A stretch of DNA of 60,000 nt from Cryptomeria japonica (taxonomy: Eukaryota; Streptophyta; Pinopsida; Cupressales; Cupressaceae): contig NC_081406.1 of NCBI RefSeq assembly GCF_030272615.1, positions 189,129,391 to 189,189,390 on the forward strand, written 5' to 3'. Below, one piece after another: positions 34,325 to 46,388 of the stretch; the first letter of the stretch is position 1; every line of letters begins with the position of its first letter. Under the pieces are notes generated by a model. It worked only from the letters and a program-made list of their open reading frames with translations, had not been told where the DNA came from and searched no databases. Made by a program: the position numbers and the translations under genes.

Positions 34325-37300
34325 AACTTATATCCTGGAATGTTAGGTGCTTAAATGCCCCTAACAAAAGATGCTTGATTAAGTCGCAATTGGATTTAAT
34401 CAAGTGTGATTTGGTTATGCTTCAGGAAATAAAATTGTCTGAAGAGTCTGCTAGTGTGCTTTTTACATCTTGGAAAAAATGGAACTCTCTCTTGTTCTTC
34501 TAATGGTGCTTCTAGGGGTTTAGCTTTATTATGGAATTCTTATAATGTTGAGGTACAATTGGTCTCTTCGGCAGTTCATTGGATGTTGTTCTTGGTTGCT
34601 AGTAAGGTTTCTAAGGTTAAGGTCTGGCTATTCAATATTTATGCTCCCTCTGGGATTCAGGGAAAAAAGAAGCTATGGAGGGACTTGAGTAGGGTGGCTT
34701 CTCTTTTGAGATAGGGGTCCCTTGTTGTTTTTGGAGGAGACTTTAATGCTATATTGGATCCTAGTGAAAAAATTGGAGGGATTTTTCCAAACAAAAGAAT
34801 CATGAAGGACTTTGGGAATTTCATCCTGTATTTGGGTCTTTTTGATTGCAAATCTCAAAATGGGATTTTTACTTGGACAAATATGAGAAGGGATTTCTCA
34901 CAAATAGTAGAAAGATTAGATCGGTTCTTACTTTCAGAAAATTGGTTGCAGTCGGACCTTGAATTTTTTTCCTCCATTTTGCCTATGTAAGGATCTGATC
35001 ATTTTCCGATTTCTCTCTATATTTTGGAAGACAAGGCTCCCTTTCGGTCTCCTTTCAAATTTGAACCTATGTGGTTTAGGGATGCCTCCTTCTTACCTTT
35101 CCTAAGAAATTGGTGGGAGTCTGTTCCCTTCTATTCAGGGTCTCGCATGTTCCAGCTTGTCAATAAGATAAAGTTCTTAAAATTGAACATTAAAGAATGG
35201 AATATTTCACATTTTAAAAACATTTTTCATGAAAAACAGAGAATTCAGGATATGATTGAAACCCTTAATAAGAATTTGTTTGATCATGGTATGGTTCCCC
35301 TGGTTTTTGATGAGTTAAAGTCTTTAAAGATAGAACTTGAAGAGATTCTAGCTAGGGAAGAGATCTTTTGGAGACAAAAGTCTAGAGAGGTATGGTTGTC
35401 TGATGGGGATAGAAATACCAAGTTTTTTCACTCTTCTACTAAATTAAAAAGGAGTAGGAATAGGATCTCTTGTATAGAGGATTCTTCAGGGAATTTTCTT
35501 ATAGAGCCTTAGGAGATTGCTGCGGAGGTAGTAAGTTTTTTCAAGGCACTGTTATCTTCTGAAGGCGGTAATTTTCAAAATGATTTCATTTCTGATATAC
35601 CATCTTTAGTTTCATCTGAGGATAATAGGATGTTGATGTCTCCTTTTTCCCTTGAAGAGGTTAGATTGACAGTTTTTGCTATGAGTCCTGATAAGGCTCT
35701 GGGCCCAGATGGGTTCACTCCTTTATTTTTTCAGAAATGTTGGGTTTTTGTGGGTAAAGATCTACTCCTAGCTCTTGAAGAAAGTAGGAGAAACAGGTCA
35801 ATTTTGAAGGAACTTAATACCACGATGGTTGCTATTATTCCTAAAAAGGAGATTGTTAAATCTTTTGCTGATTTCCATCCTATTGCTCTATGTAATACTT
35901 TATATAAGATTTTCACTAAGGAAATATCCATTCAGCTATCCAAAATCCTTCCTAAACTAATTTCAGTAGAACAAGGTGGTTTTGTACCAAACATGGAGAC
36001 GTTGGAGGGAGATATTGTGGCTCATGAGGTTCTACATTCTATCTCCCTTTAGAGATCCCCAGCCATGATCTTGAAGCTTGACATGATGAAGGCTTATGAT
36101 AGAGTGGAATGGAGGGCTTTAGGTCATGTTTTGGAAAGATTAGGCTTTTCCAGGGCTTGGATAAAATGGATTATTGCCTATGTCTCTTCTACAAGGTTCT
36201 TGATTATAATTAATGCTTCCCCATGTGATTTTTTTTTCTCCTCTAGAGATTTAAGATAGGGAGATCCTCTTCCCCCATTTCTTTTTATACTTCTAGCTGA
36301 GTCTTTTAGCTGGGCTATTAAGGTTGTGAAATTGAAAGACCTTTGGTTAGGGGTGAAAATCCTTAAAGTATCGGGATCTATATCACACTGTCTATTTGTA
36401 GATGATACCTTGTTATTTGGTCAGGCCTCTATGCATGAAGCTTTAGTCATTAAAGAAGTTATACAGAATTATGCCTCTTTTTCGGGACAGAAAGTAAATT
36501 CTGAGAAGTCAAAAATCTTCTTTCTTAACACCCCGCAATTAATCCAATCTAGATTATTGTATTTTGGGGGTTTTGAGCCTAGCATACTTCCATGTACTTA
36601 TTTGGGTATACCTTTCTTTATTAAATAGGATAATTTAAGCTTTTGGGATAAAATCATTTCGGCCATCTCAAAGAGAATTCTTTCTTAGAACCACAGGTGG
36701 TTGAGTCTAGCTGGGAAAATTGTTCTCATTAAGTCTGTGTTGAATGCAGTTCCTATTTATCTTATGTCAGTATTAAGATCTCTAAAGGATGTGTTGGTAA
36801 GCTTACAGGATACTCTAAGGTCTTTTCTTTGGAGTAGCAATAAAGATGGGAGGAAAAAACTTCCTCTAGTGGCCTGGGATAAAGTTTGTTTGCCGAAGGA
36901 CTTAGGAGGTGCAGGGATCAAAAATCCAGAAAAGAAAAATTTGGCTTTGGGGGCTAAATTGGTTTGGAATTTGTATGAGAAGTCCGATTCTTTATGGGCC
37001 CAAATTATGTTTGCTAAATATCTTAATAATGGTCCTAGGGAGTATATTTTTCAGATTTCTGATTTACCTTCATGATCAGTTATGTGGAACTTCATATGTA
37101 AATGCAGATCTGTTATTTTGCATAATCTCTCTTGGATTGTCCATAAAGGCACAAAGGTTAGATTTTGGGAAGAAAGGTGGAATGGTCGCCCTCCATTACA
37201 AAGTCTAAGGAATTGGTCTCCCCTGATATCCATTCTTTCTTCCCTTTGGGGAACCTCTGTGTTAGATTACTTTGACATAATATATAGTGGAAATGTGAGG

Positions 37301-37710
37301 TTGGCTAAATGGAAGTCGATTGACTTTTTTATTATTGACCATGATCTGAAATTGCAGTATACCAAGGTCCTGAGTGAGACGGTGGTTATTCTCTCTGATG
37401 ATGAGGATGAACTAGTTTGGACTAAGAATATTTCTGGCAAATATACGGTGAGGGATGGTTATAATTCCCTTATGAAAAATAATGATCTCCCTTCTTGGCC
37501 TTATAAGGTTTTCTGGCATTCAGCCTGTTTGCCAAAAGCTGGTGCTTTTGCCTAGTTGGTGGCTCAAGATAGGGTTCTTACAGGCATGAGATTGGATAGG
37601 CTAGGTATCACTATTGCCTTCACATGTGTGTTATGTCATAAAAACTTGGAATCCTCTTCCCATCTTTTATACATTGTGACTTTACATATCAATGTTGGCA
37701 GTGATTGTTT
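34321..37710 (+). pseudogene. LINE ORF2: endonuclease and reverse transcriptase, broken
   Basis: It begins MKLISWNVRCLNAPNKR, the usual start of the apurinic-type endonuclease. One frameshift lies near 34480. The endonuclease continues with FGGDFNAILDP and GSDHFPI. Reverse transcriptase shows ALGPDGFTPLFFQKCW, ILKLDMMKAYDRVEW, GDPLPPFLFILLAE and the catalytic FVDDTLLF near 36395. A zinc-finger-like end follows (CVLCHKNLESSSHLL) near 37630. Stops occur near 34713, 34988, 35511, 36050, 36257, 36627, 36688, 37073 and 37553; several are TAG where a glutamine codon is expected. The product would nick DNA and copy the element RNA at the target. Confidence 0.92.
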
Positions 37711-38046
37711 GATAAATTGAATTTGGCATTTGTTATGGGAAAAGATCTGATTACCTTCTTTAGTTCTTGGCCATTTTTGTTTACTTCATCTTTTTATGCG
37801 TGTTTATGGGTTATTTCTCCATCTATTTTAATCTAGAATATTTGGTTAGAGCATAATAACAAGATCTTTAGAAACGCTAGCTCTTCTCTTCTCGAGGTCT
37901 TGCTGAAAATTGAATCATCCATTTCTGAGGTTGCTTTGTCTCATATAAGCAAGAATTTGGAAAATCTCACTTCCTTTTCACATTGGGATAGTAGGGTGAC
38001 TAGAGTTTGGAGCATGTTATCTGCCCTTCCCTCTCATGGATAAATT

Positions 38047-38563
38047 TTGAAAAAGGGGGATGCCTTAAACAAAAGAAAGTTTGCCTCTTGGAAACCACCT
38101 CCTCTTGGTAAGTTTAAGTTTAACTTTGATGGTGCCTCTTGCAGAAATCCTGGTTTGGCTAGGGTAAGTATGGTGATTTTTTACCATCACACTCATATTA
38201 TTCATGCTAGGTGTCATGCAATTGATATTTAGTCTAATAATTTTGATAAATTTAAGGCTTTGTCTTTGGGTCTGGAATTGGCTATTTCCCTAGGAATTAA
38301 AGACCTCATTATTGAAGGGGATTCATTGGTGATCATTCAAAATGTGTTAAAAAGGAACTCTCATTGTTGGCAATTGCAATATCTTCTTGATCTTATTCTC
38401 TAGCAATTGGAATTCTTTGATTCTTTCTTCATTACTCATTGTTATACAGAGATAAATAGAGTAGCAGATTTTTTGGCTAATCTTGCTATTGACAGTAATG
38501 TTATTCTTCGTGATGTAAGCTCTATTGAAATTCCTGTTTCAATTTTGGAATACTTGCAATGAC
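38047..38563 (+). pseudogene. LINE RNase H domain
   Basis: In another frame from the reverse transcriptase (a shift lies between 37690 and 38047), this stretch has the RNase H pattern: the first Asp in FKFNFDGASCRNPG, a Glu in ALSLGLELAISLG, the third acidic residue in LIIEGDSLVII and a late Asp in RVADFLANLAI. Stops near 38230 and 38401 break it. RNase H fused to ORF2 is known in plant L1 elements and would remove the RNA template. Confidence 0.85.
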
Positions 38564-39034
38564 ATGAGGTTTTCTTGGTCTCTATTTTTTGAAAATTTAA
38601 CTCTCTATTGCCAGTCAGGATAGGCATGTTTATTGTTTATGTTCAGCTGGTAATTTGACTCTGTATGTGGGAATTTGTAATCATATATATAGTTTGGTTG
38701 CGAGCTGTCATAAGCAATAAGGGTGACTATGTTTATTGGCTTTTAGAGTAACGGATTGGTTTGTTCTTTTTACTTCTTAAGTTTTTGAGAGTGGCAGCTT
38801 GCTTTGTTTTTTGTTTTCTCTCAAAGCTTTATCAAGTTGTTCTCACATGAGGGGTATTCATTTTATGGATCGATAAATGTGGCGTGCTCTGCCCTTTCAT
38901 ACAATGATTATTGTTGTACTGTTTTTCAGCTTCGGTGGTGATATTTTGGTACTTCTCACAGAGGTGATAATGAGGTTTAATCATTATTTATTTGTTAGCT
39001 TATTGTGGCTCACCCGAGATGCATCTCTTCAAAT

Positions 39035-39215
39035 GATTTTTTGGATAGTTGGTTTTTCACATGAGCGGATCATTCATTATTATGAAAGGTGGTTAAATAT
39101 TATAGGCTTTTTGGTTTAATTTGATCGGATAGGATGTATCACTTGGAATGTTTTTTCTTGTTTCTTGGCTTTTCACACGAATGGATCATTCATTATTGTG
39201 CAAGGTGGCAAATTA
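39035..39215 (+). repeat. Imperfect direct repeat in the LINE 3' region
   Basis: A phrase of about 45 bp around GGATCATTCATTATT occurs at about 39051-39095 and again at about 39168-39212, 117 bp apart, with several differences. Confidence 0.75.
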
Positions 39216-39340
39216 ACTAAAGTTTTACTTTCTTTTTTGCTTCGGCTATATATTGATTTTTGGTGCAGTATGTTTTTATTTATCTGTGTCGAAAGTAACT
39301 TGAGGAGTATTTCTCTCTGTGGGAAAGGTAACTATCTCTC

Positions 39341-40003
39341 ATGACTAGTACTCTTTCGATTTATCGTGTTTCATTAATTACTCCAGAGGTAGACATTATC
39401 GATAATTATGGTTATGATTCTGAAAAGCTTGGGAGAGTTTTTGTTTTTTATAATCTGGAGTTGGAGTCTGAAATTTGCAGGGTGGTGGGTAATCGTTGGT
39501 TGCTCTCTCCTTTTATCTTTTCTTCAGAAGTTTTGTCTCATTTTTTTACTATATGTTATGATCTTCTATGGGATATGACTCTGGTCCAACTTATTGCATC
39601 AAAATTTGTGGCTCCTCCAATGCTTGATATGCATCATCTTGGGTCAGCTTTGGATAGTTATAATTTTGATATGGGTACTCTTCCTTATGGGGGTTTCCTT
39701 TCTATTCAAAATATTTTGGAAGATGGTCACTGTGGAGAATTGCTTTTTGAAATTAGAATGGGTCTGATTTGCAACACTATTGATGAAGCACTAAAAGTTG
39801 TGGAGAGTTTGCATGGTTTTATCTCTCCCCGGGTTTTGGCCAGGGCACGGGATGTGTTAATTGGCCTTTATGCTCTGATTAATTTCTATTTTGTTTCATC
39901 TGCTACTCCCCTCCCTGCGGTCCCTATACAATCTCTTGTTCCTTATGATGCTCTACCTACTCCTCTAGAGGAAAGCTCGAGTAATTGGTTTATGACTAAC
40001 TGA
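39341..40003 (+). CDS. Uninterrupted 220-codon frame downstream of the LINE RNase H (ORF3 candidate)
   Basis: It starts ATGACTAGTACTCTTTCG and ends TGA at 40001-40003, lying wholly inside the LINE between RNase H and its 3' end. It has no internal stop, although ORF1 and ORF2 of the same copy carry many. The protein is mixed hydrophobic and acidic (ITPEVDIIDNYGYDSEKLG at the start, ALKVVESLHGFISPRVL later) and ends with a proline-rich tail (SSATPLPAVPIQS, DALPTPLEESSS). I see no signal peptide, no zinc finger and no catalytic motif, and do not recognise the family. It could be an accessory LINE protein, a captured exon, or a chance frame; its length in AT-rich DNA makes chance unlikely. Confidence 0.5.
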   Translation: MTSTLSIYRVSLITPEVDIIDNYGYDSEKLGRVFVFYNLELESEICRVVGNRWLLSPFIFSSEVLSHFFTICYDLLWDMTLVQLIASKFVAPPMLDMHHLGSALDSYNFDMGTLPYGGFLSIQNILEDGHCGELLFEIRMGLICNTIDEALKVVESLHGFISPRVLARARDVLIGLYALINFYFVSSATPLPAVPIQSLVPYDALPTPLEESSSNWFMTN

Positions 40004-40529
40004 TTTCACATTTTTTGCAAGTATCTCTCACTTTTTTGCAGGCTGATTATGGGATGGATTTTTGGGCAATTCTCATTGACTCAAATTTTTGGATTTGGAT
40101 ATATTTGGTCTATTTCAGTTTTAGCTCCCATTTGGTTGAAATTTATGGTCTCCCTTGTGTCTCTGCATAATTTTCCACATTTTGTATCTTGCTGCTGATA
40201 ACAGCTGATGAGCTCCTAGATCTTCTTGACGAAACTTTTTTGGTGTTTAGTCCTTCATTTTGTAACCAACTGAGTATATAATCAGTTGAGGTATATGTCC
40301 TATGGGATCTCTATAAATAGGGCAATTATATGGGTATGGGTGAGATTTCAAATCATCGGGATCTAGCTATTTTGTAAGGGTAGTTTAGTTTCTTTTCTTA
40401 ATGTGACAACCGGAGGTTTTCTTGCGGGTTCTTTCTTGTCGGTATGCCTTTTGAACCCATTGTAAAAATTATCTAAAAATTAATAATAAAGTTTAGTGGC
40501 TATGCCACTTTTATTGAATTTTTTTTTTT
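40004..40529 (+). other. LINE 3' untranslated region with a TATA-like box
   Basis: Noncoding end of the LINE. It contains a 7-bp stem hairpin, CAACTGA-GTATATAA-TCAGTTG, at 40267-40288 and CTATAAATAGGG at about 40312, which looks like a TATA box. AATAATAAAG near 40484 is a possible polyadenylation signal. Confidence 0.55.
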
Positions 40530-40542
40530 ATTAATTATGGAT
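40530..40542. repeat. LINE target-site duplication, right copy
   Basis: An exact copy of ATTAATTATGGAT, directly after the T-rich 3' end of the LINE. Confidence 0.9.
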
Positions 40543-41278
<736 letters not shown>

Positions 41279-41413
41279 GGCAATGTAATAACCCACTTAC
41301 TTAATCCAAAAACTCAACTGATTTTTTTTTTTTAATATATAAAAATATTGATTTCTTATTCTTACTTATTCTTATTTACTTTTTTTTTTATTCAATCAAA
41401 TACTCAGGTACAT

Positions 41414-41626
41414 CTATCCAAATGAGATAGGAATCCATCCAACTGGGATGGGCATCTAACCATATGGGTTAGGCATCTATCCATACGGGACTAGGCATCT
41501 AACAATACAGGTTAGGCATCTAACCATATAGGTTAGGCATCTGTCCATAGGAGACAAGAGGTTTCATCTATCCAATCCGGGATAGGCATCTACCCAAATG
41601 AGGTAGGCATCTATTCATAAGAATAG
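41414..41626. repeat. Array of ten 21-bp mini-hairpins with matched arm changes
   Basis: The unit is GGCAT plus a small inverted repeat of the form CTNNCC, 4-5 bases, GGNNAG. Arms vary together: CTAACC/GGTTAG at 41456, CTATCC/GGGACTAG at 41477, CTGTCC/GAGACAAG, CTATCC/GGGATAG, CTACCC/GAGGTAG and CTATTC/GAATAG at 41611. Units start at 41414, 41435, 41456, 41477 and 41499 and continue to 41626. The loops (ATAT, ATAC, AAAT) do not follow such a rule. Confidence 0.88.
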
Positions 41627-41639
41627 GATATGCATTGGC

Positions 41640-42570
41640 CAGAGACTTTAGACTCATCGGGACCATCCGGGTCCTGAGCCACTCTCTAAAGACTACACTC
41701 CCCTACTAGGAGTGCACCAAGGTCACCGTCCTTAGGAGTATAAAAATAATTACATAAACAAGTTTGATTTTCGCCTCAAAATTCGGCCTAAAGCCTCGGG
41801 AAGTCAAGCGAATCCATATGAGATTCCTTCTAAGTATGCATTGAATTAATTTTAACATTTCAATTATTATTTGCATCATTTGATTAAAAGACCAAGGAGC
41901 TTCAAGAACCAACTACTCACCCATAACCAAATCCTAATCCCCATCCTCAAACGCCTGAGTACAAGGGACAACTCCATCCCTAGACTGCCTACATACCCAT
42001 TTCGGCACAGGATCAAGGCATAAAGTATGTAGTTCTGGTTTCTAACTATGGTTTAATGTAAATTGTTTGGTGGGTACGCAACCCTTTGTAGGGTCAATGT
42101 CCTAGACAATTTCTCCGCGGTTGCTACCCACGATGGTAGCTCTATAGCAAAAGGCTTAAGGTGGCCTTCTACTTGTGTCCTAAAACAACTAAGTCCTATT
42201 TTCTATTAAATATGTCACCCTTAATCAATTATCATCCGTTGAATTGTATCAAGATAAAATAAATTTCCAAGATCTTCACACACATCCAAACCCTAATGGG
42301 GTTATCTAAAGTTCAACTGATCGGATGTAAATTCATTAAAAATTAATCTTTTTAGATTATCGATCCAAGGGGGATTACCCGCCCCTTGGATTTTAACTTC
42401 CAAATGAGCCTTATTTCTCCCCGACGATTTATAGGGACGATGCCACAGACATCGTTGTTGCAACTTTATTAGGCATTAAGTGCAGTAGTTCAACACGACG
42501 GCATTACTCGTAAGCGTGACCCAGAGGCACCATAGATACCGAACGCTGCTAATTTTGGGTTTCAACTCCT
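41640..42570. other. Conserved GC-richer block of the 5.1 kb LTR
   Basis: It matches 58660-59570 closely, far better than the AT-rich remainder of the LTR. It includes GGACCATCCGGGTCC, a CACTCC...GGAGTG inverted repeat, TGCTACCCACGATGGTAGC, CCAAGGGGGATTACC and AACACGACGGCATTAC. No open frame spans it, so the conservation is not protein-driven. It may be promoter, packaging or RNA-structure sequence. Confidence 0.7.
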
Positions 42571-45500
42571 CTTGTTTAGTTATCTAACTAGAATTTTAAC
42601 TTTGAATTCATGAATCTTAAATGAAGCAATATACCAATACAATTATGAAAAAGAAACTATTATATACAAGGAATTATCACTTGAATTTAAAAACTATAGT
42701 ATGAATTTTTCGTAATTGAAAGGAACATAAACAAATCGAGTACTTAGAATAGAATTTTCTCCTAAGGAAAGTTATGATAATTAAAAATTCAAAACTTGAC
42801 CTAAATACATGAAATTACTAATTGCTTGGAAACCATGATACTTCCAAAGATAAGTTATGAAAATGATTTGAATTACTTGCAAGATATAATTGTTTTGGGA
42901 CAAACCATTACACAATAAGTATGAATCCTAGTACTGATTTGCTTGAAAGAAAATTAAATGATTGAATAGCAAGAATTTGGAAATGAATTTTAACACCTAC
43001 TTGTTTGAAGTGAAAAGTACTTAATAATAATATCAACTAATTCTTCCATATGAAGTAATACAAATTTCATCTACAAATGATAACACTACTTTAAATGTGA
43101 ATCCTAATACTTGAAAGGTACTAAATTGCTTGAAATAGAATTTAAATTATCAATGATTATACTTTGGAAATGAATTTAATACTCACTTGTTGAAGGGAAA
43201 AGGAAACAACTATTCAACAATAAGCTTCAAAATAACCACATTATTCTTAGTTACTAATTGTTTGAAAAAGAGATTAGACAAGAGTATAAACACTTGCTAG
43301 TTAACCAAGTAAATAATACTAAGTCTCCTAATAAACAATTCTAATCAATAAACTTCTAGTTGCTTTTGAACTAATACCTTTGCAAGATTATAAAGTGATA
43401 ACTAATTACTCCTTCCACTTGAAGTAACGTTAACTTTATTGTTGGATACATTCTACAAATAGTAACTTTATCAATTTCAAATATTTCAAAGGGAGATAAT
43501 GTTTGCTCCTTAAATTACCCTCAATTAGAATTGTTATTTAATTTTCTAAGTGATCACAGAATAGGTTTCTTGAAACTCATTTGCTAAAATAATTTCGATT
43601 TTGAATAAACTCTCTTTTCATCCTAATTAATACTATTACCATATGAATATTTAACTATGCAATTTACCTCTAATTTTAATGTTAATTAAATTTATCCTTA
43701 CTAATTACTTGTATCATTAAGTGTAACTTTTTTTCTTTTAGCTAGAAGGTAAATGATTTTAACTATTAAAAGAAGTGACTATTCGCAATGCCTTATATAC
43801 TCATACCTTGGAATCAAATAATCAACCTTTCAAATTGAGGCAAAACTTTGTCTAACATTAACTCATATTGCTGAAATACCTAAAAGGGTTACTATGAATC
43901 TAAGCACATCTACTTGTTAGGTAAATTCCTTTAACATTTGATACTTGTACTAAGTGAAATATGCAAAAGTTAGTTTTGAAATCCAATAATTAAAGAGCTT
44001 AAATATTTGAAATGTATTGAATGTCTTGAGGGAACCCACTTACTATTATGATTTATTTATTTGATGAAAAGATCCAAAACTATGGAATAAGTGTATCATT
44101 GGCGCAATAACATTTTCCTTTGCTTTGTTTTTCCTAAGCCAAACTAATTTGTTTAATGAGGAGATTTAACTATTATATCTACATCCTAAGAAGGATTAAT
44201 TCAAGATGATAGATCTCTTAATGCTCGATTATCTATTGAAATTCTCAAGTGTTAATTGACCCTTTTGCCTTATGCAATATTTATCTTTTCAAAACCCAAT
44301 GGACTCTTTTCCCATCATTGAGGAGATACTAACTCTTTAGAATTTAAAATGAGTTCAAATTTGCAACTTAATTTTCCATAATAAAACTCCAATAAGGTAT
44401 CCATTAATATGGGTTAGACTCTTTTCGCTTAAATTTTCCTTTAATATTTTAATAACCTAATTCCTAAAACTAGAGATAACATTTTAAACATATTTCCATT
44501 AATTTTAATAAGGTTGGATTATAAATAGGTCTCATTAATCCTTTTTAAATAGATATCAATAAATAAAACCATTTTTCATTAAATAGACCTCAATAAATAA
44601 ATCTATCACTAAATTTGATTAATTTTTAATTATTAAATTTTTTAATTATAATCTTAAATGATTTTTTAATCACCAAGTGCATAATTAAATTTCAAAGAAC
44701 TATAAGTTTATTAATTTTAATCATTCAAAATAACTTTCAATATTCTAAAACATTTTTAATTTTAAATTAAACACATAAAATTTAATTACAAACTCTAAAG
44801 TATAATTCAATTTAAAAAATTCATACATGCACAGGGAATAATATTTTTTTTCCTAAAAATCCAAAGAGATGAATATGTTTCTAAAAAGTACAGAGATGAT
44901 TTTTTTTTTGTAATGCACAAAGATGAATGTTTTCCTAAAATCCACACATTAATATTTTCCTAAAATCCACAGAGATAGGTATTTATCTAACATACACAAA
45001 GATGAATATATTTCTATTTTTGATTTCTTTATTCTAATTTTATATTACTTTGGCAATAGATTTATTTTTGTTCAAGTTATTCCATTCTAAAAAAAATCTG
45101 ATTTTTTTGTAAAATAAAGAAAGTTGATTGAGGAAAATATTTAAGAATTAAACAATATTCGTATTTATATATGCATATTTGAAAGAGATATATTAACCAA
45201 TTTATTTGCTACATGCAGAATAAAAAAAGAAGAATATTTTTTTTTCTTTTATTTTTTGGATATAAAAGCAATATATTACATGTATTTGATTAAATCAATT
45301 AACAAAAGCTGAGAAAGATTTCCTTGCAAAAAAAATCTGGAATGGATAAAAGAGATTTCTTTTAAAAAAATAAAATTAAAATATAAACTTTCTTATGTGC
45401 AAAATTTTGAAAGAGACGAGAAGAAGATTTTCTTTCAAAAGAAAAAAACAAGCAATGCATGTGCAAGAGGGGAACCTGGATTTGAATGAAGAACCTTGTT

Positions 45501-46280
45501 GACCTCCTTCAATTCCTCCTTGAAGCTTGGTAATGATCTTCTCCAAAATCCTGCAACATCTACAAAATTTCTCCTACAACTAACATGGTATTGAAAATAA
45601 ATTCATAAGAATTTCAAGGCTACTTTATTATCCAAAACAATGAACTCCCTTTTTCAAAAATTTAGAACTCAATATATTGAAAATAGAGTCTATTTCCCAC
45701 TACAAAAGAAATTAATTGATTTCAATATTCTTTTCCCAAAATGATTAATTGACATAGTGGGGGTTACATGCAAAAATTGAATTGAGATTCTCTTCTAGAA
45801 CCTTCTTATTTCCTCCTACAACATGTGCTAAATAGTATATTGAGAAAATAAATAATTTATAAATTAATTTCATGCAAAAATGATTGTTGTCATAGTGGGG
45901 GTTACATTTGACCATGCATTCAAAATTCAAATTCAAATTCTCCTCCAAAAATACATTTTGTAACTCCTTTGTCATAAAAAATACCATGAATAGAATTATT
46001 CTTGTCATAGAATAATTTTGTAACTCCCATGTCATATATTTGCTAGATATAATATTTATTCTTTAATATTTTAAATTTCTTTTCTAGAATCTTCTTATTT
46101 CTCCTACACCATGTGCTCAATTAAGATATTGAGAAAATAAGCAATTTTCAAATAAATTATGACCTCATGTGTGTGTCACCACTTAAATTTTTTTTTATTT
46201 AAAAACTTCAACCTCATTTCAATTTATATTTTCATTCTAACATTACTCATAAAATTAATATTATAATAGTAGTAGTTGTA
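42571..46280. other. AT-rich body of the 5.1 kb LTR
   Basis: About 3.7 kb of AT-rich noncoding sequence. It contains a degenerate repeat of about 35 bp (CAAAGATGAATATTTTCCTAAAAT type) at about 44835-45010. A duplicated phrase, CATAGTGGGGGTTACAT, is near 45755 and 45893. I see no gene. Confidence 0.6.
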
Positions 46281-46286
46281 TTAGTA

Positions 46287-46309
46287 GCAATAAAAATAAT
46301 AATAATAAC

Positions 46310-46346
<37 letters not shown>

Positions 46347-46347
46347 G
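46287..46347. repeat. (TAA)n microsatellite
   Basis: About twenty AAT/TAA units with one early interruption, close to the right end of the solo LTR. Confidence 0.92.
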
Positions 46348-46388
46348 AAAGTCATATCAAGGTCCAAAAAGAGGGTTATGACAGGCAA

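Larger units (their letters stand above)
32186..40529 (+). mobile_element. L1-type LINE with RNase H, 8.3 kb, 13-bp target duplication
   Basis: It carries ORF1 (nucleic-acid-binding type), ORF2 (endonuclease, reverse transcriptase, zinc-finger-like end), an RNase H domain and an extra frame at 39341. It is flanked by the perfect duplication ATTAATTATGGAT. The 3' end reads AATAATAAAGTTTAGTGGCTATG, then CCACTTTTATTGAA and a run of T, with no poly(A) tail. The 5' end begins inside ORF1, so it is probably slightly 5'-truncated, as many LINE copies are. It sits in the 4.4 kb LTR. Stops in both ORFs make this copy inactive. Confidence 0.93.
41284..46383. mobile_element. 5.1 kb solo LTR, perfect target duplication GGCAA
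   Basis: It starts TGTAATAACC and ends GGTTATGACA, inverse ends with one mismatch. GGCAA flanks both sides (41279-41283 and 46384-46388). The size is in the range of Ogre/Tat-type LTRs. A second copy of the same family starts at 58358; the two share the first 1.3 kb, including a hairpin array, and then drift apart. There is no coding domain inside. A 96-codon frame on minus at 45745-46035 comes from an internal duplication. Confidence 0.92.

Noticed and set aside
41414-41626. CRISPR-like appearance of the short regular repeats here and at 58451
   Set aside because: Units are contiguous 21-bp inverted repeats without unique spacers, inside an LTR of a plant genome.
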